Source: Rutidosis leptorrhynchoides (lineage: Eukaryota; Streptophyta; Magnoliopsida; Asterales; Asteraceae). Taken from it: DNA of 64,000 bases. A program made the position numbers and the translations under genes. Positions 59,823 to 64,000 of the stretch are shown one piece after another (the first letter of the stretch is position 1; every line of letters begins with the position of its first letter). The notes beneath the pieces are model-generated. The model saw nothing but the letters and a program-made list of their open reading frames with translations. It had not been told where the DNA came from and ran no database searches. The stretch is from NCBI RefSeq assembly GCF_046630445.1, contig NC_092335.1, forward strand, positions 543,173,001 to 543,237,000. Direction: 5' to 3'.

Positions 59823-60557
59823 AACACTTAGCCAAATTTCAGCTTACTAAGAAAACTTAGTACTGAAAACACTTAGTCAAATTTCAGGTAGACCAAGTCA
59901 TGATAGTAAATAATGGAAAACCACTTTTGGGTTCGGGTAATCTATCACTTGATGGGTGTACACTCCGTACCTCCAAACCCATTTACAAGTGTAGATTAAA
60001 ACCCAAAATTACACTAAATTTACAACAATCCTCCCCAATTTAGTGCAATTCGTTTCATGAGAATTAAACAAATTAAAACAAAACTCATGCATAAATGAAA
60101 ATATCTTGAAGATTGAATTTTCACCTTAGTACATTACACATTCCAAATATTCGAGAATCGGGGTGTTCTAAGAATTGAACCCTTCAACCCATTTGAATAA
60201 CTGAAAATAACATACACATAAGTTTTCAAATACTCTAAAGCTATCCTGACACTTTACAAGCCATGTGTCCATATCCATTCATGAATGTATCTAAAGCAAA
60301 AGTCCAAGCTTTGTTGAAGCGGCAAAACTTAACATTCACATAGGTAGTTCATTTCAGTCATGCACCTGCTATTGCACTTTTTCAAATAAACCATTAAGAA
60401 GCTAAACTTCATCCTCACCTTCAACATGTCCGAGTACATACCTTACCTTGGGATGATACAAAATTTTGTACTCCAAATTTCTAAGTATAAGTCTTCCACA
60501 TTGAATTCAACTTCTAATTTTCATCAGAAGGGAATTGGGTATCTTATAATTAGAAAT

Positions 60558-61175
60558 TTATGTGGACTTTAAACCCATCCCCACAGCAGACTTGTTCACC
60601 AAGTCTCTTGCCAATCCCTTCGTCAAGTGATCAGCTAAATTCTGTTGTGACCTCACGAACACTATAGAAATCACCCCATTCATGATGAGTTCACGAATCA
60701 TGCTATGTCTGACACCTAAGTGTCTAGACTTTCCATTGTACATCTGGCTATAAGCCTTTGCCAATGTCGCAGCACTATCACAATGGATAGACATGGGTGC
60801 TATAGGTTTAGGCCATAATGGTATCTCATGGATCAAGTTTCTAAGCCATTCTGCTTCTTTACCAGCAGCAGCTAAAGCAACAAACTCAGATTCCATCGTT
60901 GAGTTGGTAATACATGTCTGCTTCTTAGAAGCCCATGAAATAGCACCTCCCCCAAGCAAGAACACCCAACCACTCATTGAAGAATGATCTTCAATATTGG
61001 TTATCCAACTCGCATCAGAATATCCTTCTATTACCGAAGGAAACCCATTATAAGATAAACTATAGTCCATAGTTTTCTTCAAGTACTTCAGTACCCGCCT
61101 AATTGCTTGCCAGTGATGAGTACTAGGATTACTAGTATATCTACTCAGTTTTCCCACAGCAAAAGCAATATCCGG
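60558..61175 (-). pseudogene. RNase H end of the second Copia element
   Basis: Text typical of Copia pol 3' ends: [93 protein letters not shown]. The apparent ATG at 61181 comes from the neighbouring LTR and is not the true start. Confidence 0.85.
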
Positions 61176-64000
61176 TGTCATAACCCGTCCTTAACCATAA
61201 GAACGTGTTAGATAACGTATGATTTCATTGCGAGGTATTGACCTCTATATGCGACATTTTTAAAAGAACAACTGCATATATTTTACATTACAAACCATAA
61301 TTCTTATTTTGATACAAGCTTTAGACAAAATAAAGATGATTATCGTTTAGCGATAATCTTAGACTTACAAACTTTACATGTGATGATAACAATACGATTT
61401 CTAGCATATTTTACATTACAAATCCTCCGATATGCAGTTTTATTTTTGACACAAATATGCATACTCAAGATCTTGTTTAAATTCAACATGTTGCAGCGGA
61501 AGCTTCTAATTATCACCTGAGAATAGACATGTTTAAAACGTCAACATAAAGTTGGTGAGATATAGGTTTAATGCCGGCAGCGATATAAATATAGACCACA
61601 AGATTTCATATATAAACATTTTAATAAAAATATTCTAAGTGGTTGAGCACTTGGTAACCATACTTAACATTTAATCACGTCGCATATTCCCTTTATTATG
61701 AAATCTTACTACACCGTACCAAGTGTAGTCACAAAACGAAGTACTGTGCAACCGTTGAATACTGGTCGTCCAGTCCGGTTGGGGTTGTCAGGCCCGATAG
61801 ATCTATCAACAGGATTCGCGTTTACAATACCGCTGTAAATAGTAGTTACCAAGCTACAGGGAAGTATGCCAGTGGTACAACTCAACGTAGAATATATTTT
61901 TCAGTTACTTGTGTCCATATCGTAAAACATAAAATACATGTATTCTCATCCCGAAATATTTAGAGTTTAAAAGTGGGACTATATACTCACTTTTGCCTTG
62001 AAGATATATATATTTTGACTTGGTCTCCGGTTGATATCACGAACCTATCCATATATAATATATCAATATATTTTCATTTTAAACAATCGTCACGTATATA
62101 TATACTTATAATACTTTTAATGTCTTCTTAGTCCGTAGTTAGCAGTCCGATGTTAGTAATTCAATTTTAATGGTTCATATTTAGGTGTTTAATAAATAAA
62201 ACCCCCATCGAAATAAATAAAACCCCCATCGTATTCGTATTGGTCGGGATTAATCTTGACCAATGGTACCGGTGTTGTCAAATGACGTGTTGCGTACAAT
62301 CATGAGATCTTATGATTAATCTTCTCGTATTGTTTACGGGTGATCCTGAACCATATAAAATTAAATTATGAGTACATATATATAAAATATCATGTTATTT
62401 TAAAAAAATGTGATTTATTTAATTTTCTCCAATTATTTTCGTAGCTAAACTAGTCTTAGATATCCGATCTCGTTTTGGTCATAGTTTCTTCGTTACAACT
62501 CCGTTTTCGTTGATTCAACTTGCCACTTCCTTGGATCGAGTCCCTCTTTAAGACTATGAACTGTAAATACCTTAGTTTGTATTCGAAATCACAGGTCATA
62601 GGTCAAACTTTAGTGAAACTTATGAAGTTAATCATTTTCCATCATGTAAACAACCTTAAATGATTATTTTTCTAAAAATACTTATACTTTGAGTTGAATC
62701 ATGAAATTTTTATGTGTTATCATATTCATAGTAAAAATCATTTTTCCAGAAAATAAACCTCCAATTCAAAGTTTAAGATGGTTTTTAATTATCCAACCCA
62801 AAACAGCCCCCGGTTGCACTCCGACGTCGTAAAAACAGTTTTTAAGGTGTTCTTTGAAAAACCAAGTTATACCTTGTTAAATTAGCATATATTTAAGTTA
62901 TATTACAGGTCTTGAAGTATTTTAAAAGTTAAGTTATAAGGATCTATTTAGTTTGCAAACAAGTTTGAAAACATTCAAACTATGTTCTTGTTGTTAAAAT
63001 TTTATACCACAAAATAAGATAGCTATATATATATGAATCGAATAAGGTTATGAACAAAGTTACTACCTCAAGTTACTTGGACAAGATTGCTGTAAAAGAG
63101 GAGTAAGAACCTAGAACCAAAAGGGTGATGGAATTGGATGAAAGATTGGAAGTAAGTTTGTGTTCTTGGAAGGATTCTTGAAGTGTTGTTGTAAGAGTTT
63201 TCTTATGGTGATTAAGTAAGGTTTTTATGGCTAGATCTTCTTGGTAACTTGCTGGATTGTTATGGAGTTTAAGGTTCTTGAAAGAGTGTGTGTTTTTAGC
63301 TAGAAAATGGAAGTTAAAATGAATCAAAATGATGATCCATGGTACTCTTATAAAAACGTGATTAAGGGGGGTATGAAGACAAAATTTTTAGCTTGTAATC
63401 TTGTGTATTTGTCAAACAATCATACAAAAGCAATTACCTCTACCTTAGGGCAGTAACAAGGGCTAGTTAGGTGGTGATTTGATGTGTATATACCAATAGT
63501 AAATACGTATAGAAGTTAGGTATGATACGAGTACATATACTCTAGATATACGTATAGAAATCTTGTGAAAACGGAACGAGGATTCAAATATAGTTATCTT
63601 TTGTGAATATACTTATATTGTTTTATGTATTTAAGTCCTTAAAAAGTGATTAAATACATTACATATACGATATATGTATAAACATTATAGGTTATAAGTA
63701 TTTATATCAAAAACGTTACTTAAAGTTATCGTTTTGAAAACTTAAGTTAGTAGTTTCAAAATATACTTATAACTTATTGTTATTAATACAAAATGAGATA
63801 TTAAAACATCCTTAGATCATGTTAAATATGTATATATACATATATATACACAAACGTATAATTATCATATGTTATATAGTTCGTGATATCATCGGTCAAA
63901 CTAGACGGTCAAACGTTGTGTAAAACTCTTTTCAAAAACATAAATCTCAACAATTTGGATTGCTTATCATGTTGGTAAGGTTTAATTTATGTAAATATTC
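61176..64000 (-). mobile_element. Diverged Tekay-like LTR, running off the window
   Basis: On the plus strand it begins TGTCATAACCCGTCC and then follows the complement of the Tekay LTR end to start. Landmarks are TGCGAGG(T)NTTGACCTCTATATG (61229-61250), the GGGACT...ACTTTT blocks near 61975, the AACCCAAAACAGCCCCCGG motif near 62799, and TTATGTAAATATTC at the window end, which is near the LTR start. It is much more diverged than the copies at 9982-23455. Solo or full element cannot be decided. Small ORFs in it are not supported. Confidence 0.75.

Larger units (their letters stand above)
59020..61175 (-). mobile_element. Second Ty1/Copia element, 3' portion
   Basis: Minus-strand order: the end of pol (RNase H, 61175-60558), a 530-base non-coding stretch, a polypurine tract (complement CCTCCCC near 60030-60036) and a 3' LTR (about 59020-60027; right edge TACAACA). 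The left LTR edge is uncertain. The element is cut at 61175 by a Tekay-like LTR and its 5' part is off the window. It is a different Copia family from the one at 29606-53016. Broken. Confidence 0.72.

Noticed and set aside
59515-59860. Overlapping ORFs of about 110 codons on both strands
   Set aside because: All are read-through of the 28-29 bp minisatellite.

Overview
The window is a transposon-dense stretch of a plant nuclear chromosome. Three things point to plants: a polyubiquitin gene encoding the plant form of ubiquitin, a PLS-class pentatricopeptide-repeat (PPR) gene of a plant organellar type, and Ty3 lineages (Tekay, Tat, Athila) that are plant-specific. Asteraceae is my best guess, from general familiarity with these element families; nothing in the window proves it. 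I recognise only one host gene that looks intact (polyubiquitin, minus strand, 56600 to about 58065). The PPR gene (28931-29605 and 53022-55049) is a pseudogene split by a 23.4-kb nest of retrotransposons.

Layout, left to right. 1-1788: part of a Tekay-like LTR, minus strand. 1789-6876: a Tat-like element, plus strand, cut at its left end by that insertion. It carries protease, a long spliced-looking ORF on the opposite strand, and its 3' LTR. 6877-8504: LTR-like fragment of unknown family. 8505-28298: an L1-type LINE (RRM-type ORF1; ORF2 with endonuclease, RT and zf-RVT) split by a Tekay-clade Ty3 element (9982-23455) with 3.4-kb LTRs and a perfect AAAAG target duplication. Between its 5' LTR and gag, that Tekay element carries two extra ORFs: an acidic protein and what looks like a full-length plant F-box protein. 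28440-28900: fragment of a NAM-associated/SANT-type transposon gene.

29606-53016: a Ty1/Copia element, minus strand, TSD GTTTA, inserted in the PPR gene. Inside its RNase H region sits a second Tat-like element (31725-46680, TSD ATTGG). Inside that element's protease region sits an Athila-like element (about 35531-44034) with an unusual LTR-internal-LTR-partial internal structure. 55050-56560: intergenic DNA with a tRNA-derived SINE-like head and a LINE fragment. 56600-58230: polyubiquitin gene with a 5'UTR intron and promoter motifs. 58337-59015: unrecognised ORFs. About 59020-61175: 3' part of another Copia element, minus strand, with a minisatellite in its LTR. 61176-64000: a diverged Tekay-like LTR, minus strand, running off the window.

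The strongest candidates for something little described are (i) the F-box plus acidic ORF cassette carried in the Tekay element, with a polypurine-tract/LTR-like relic at its downstream border, and (ii) the antisense, apparently spliced gene with its own TATA box, conserved in two separate Tat-like elements that otherwise show only gag and protease. All LTR elements with visible coding regions look broken; they are described as fossils.
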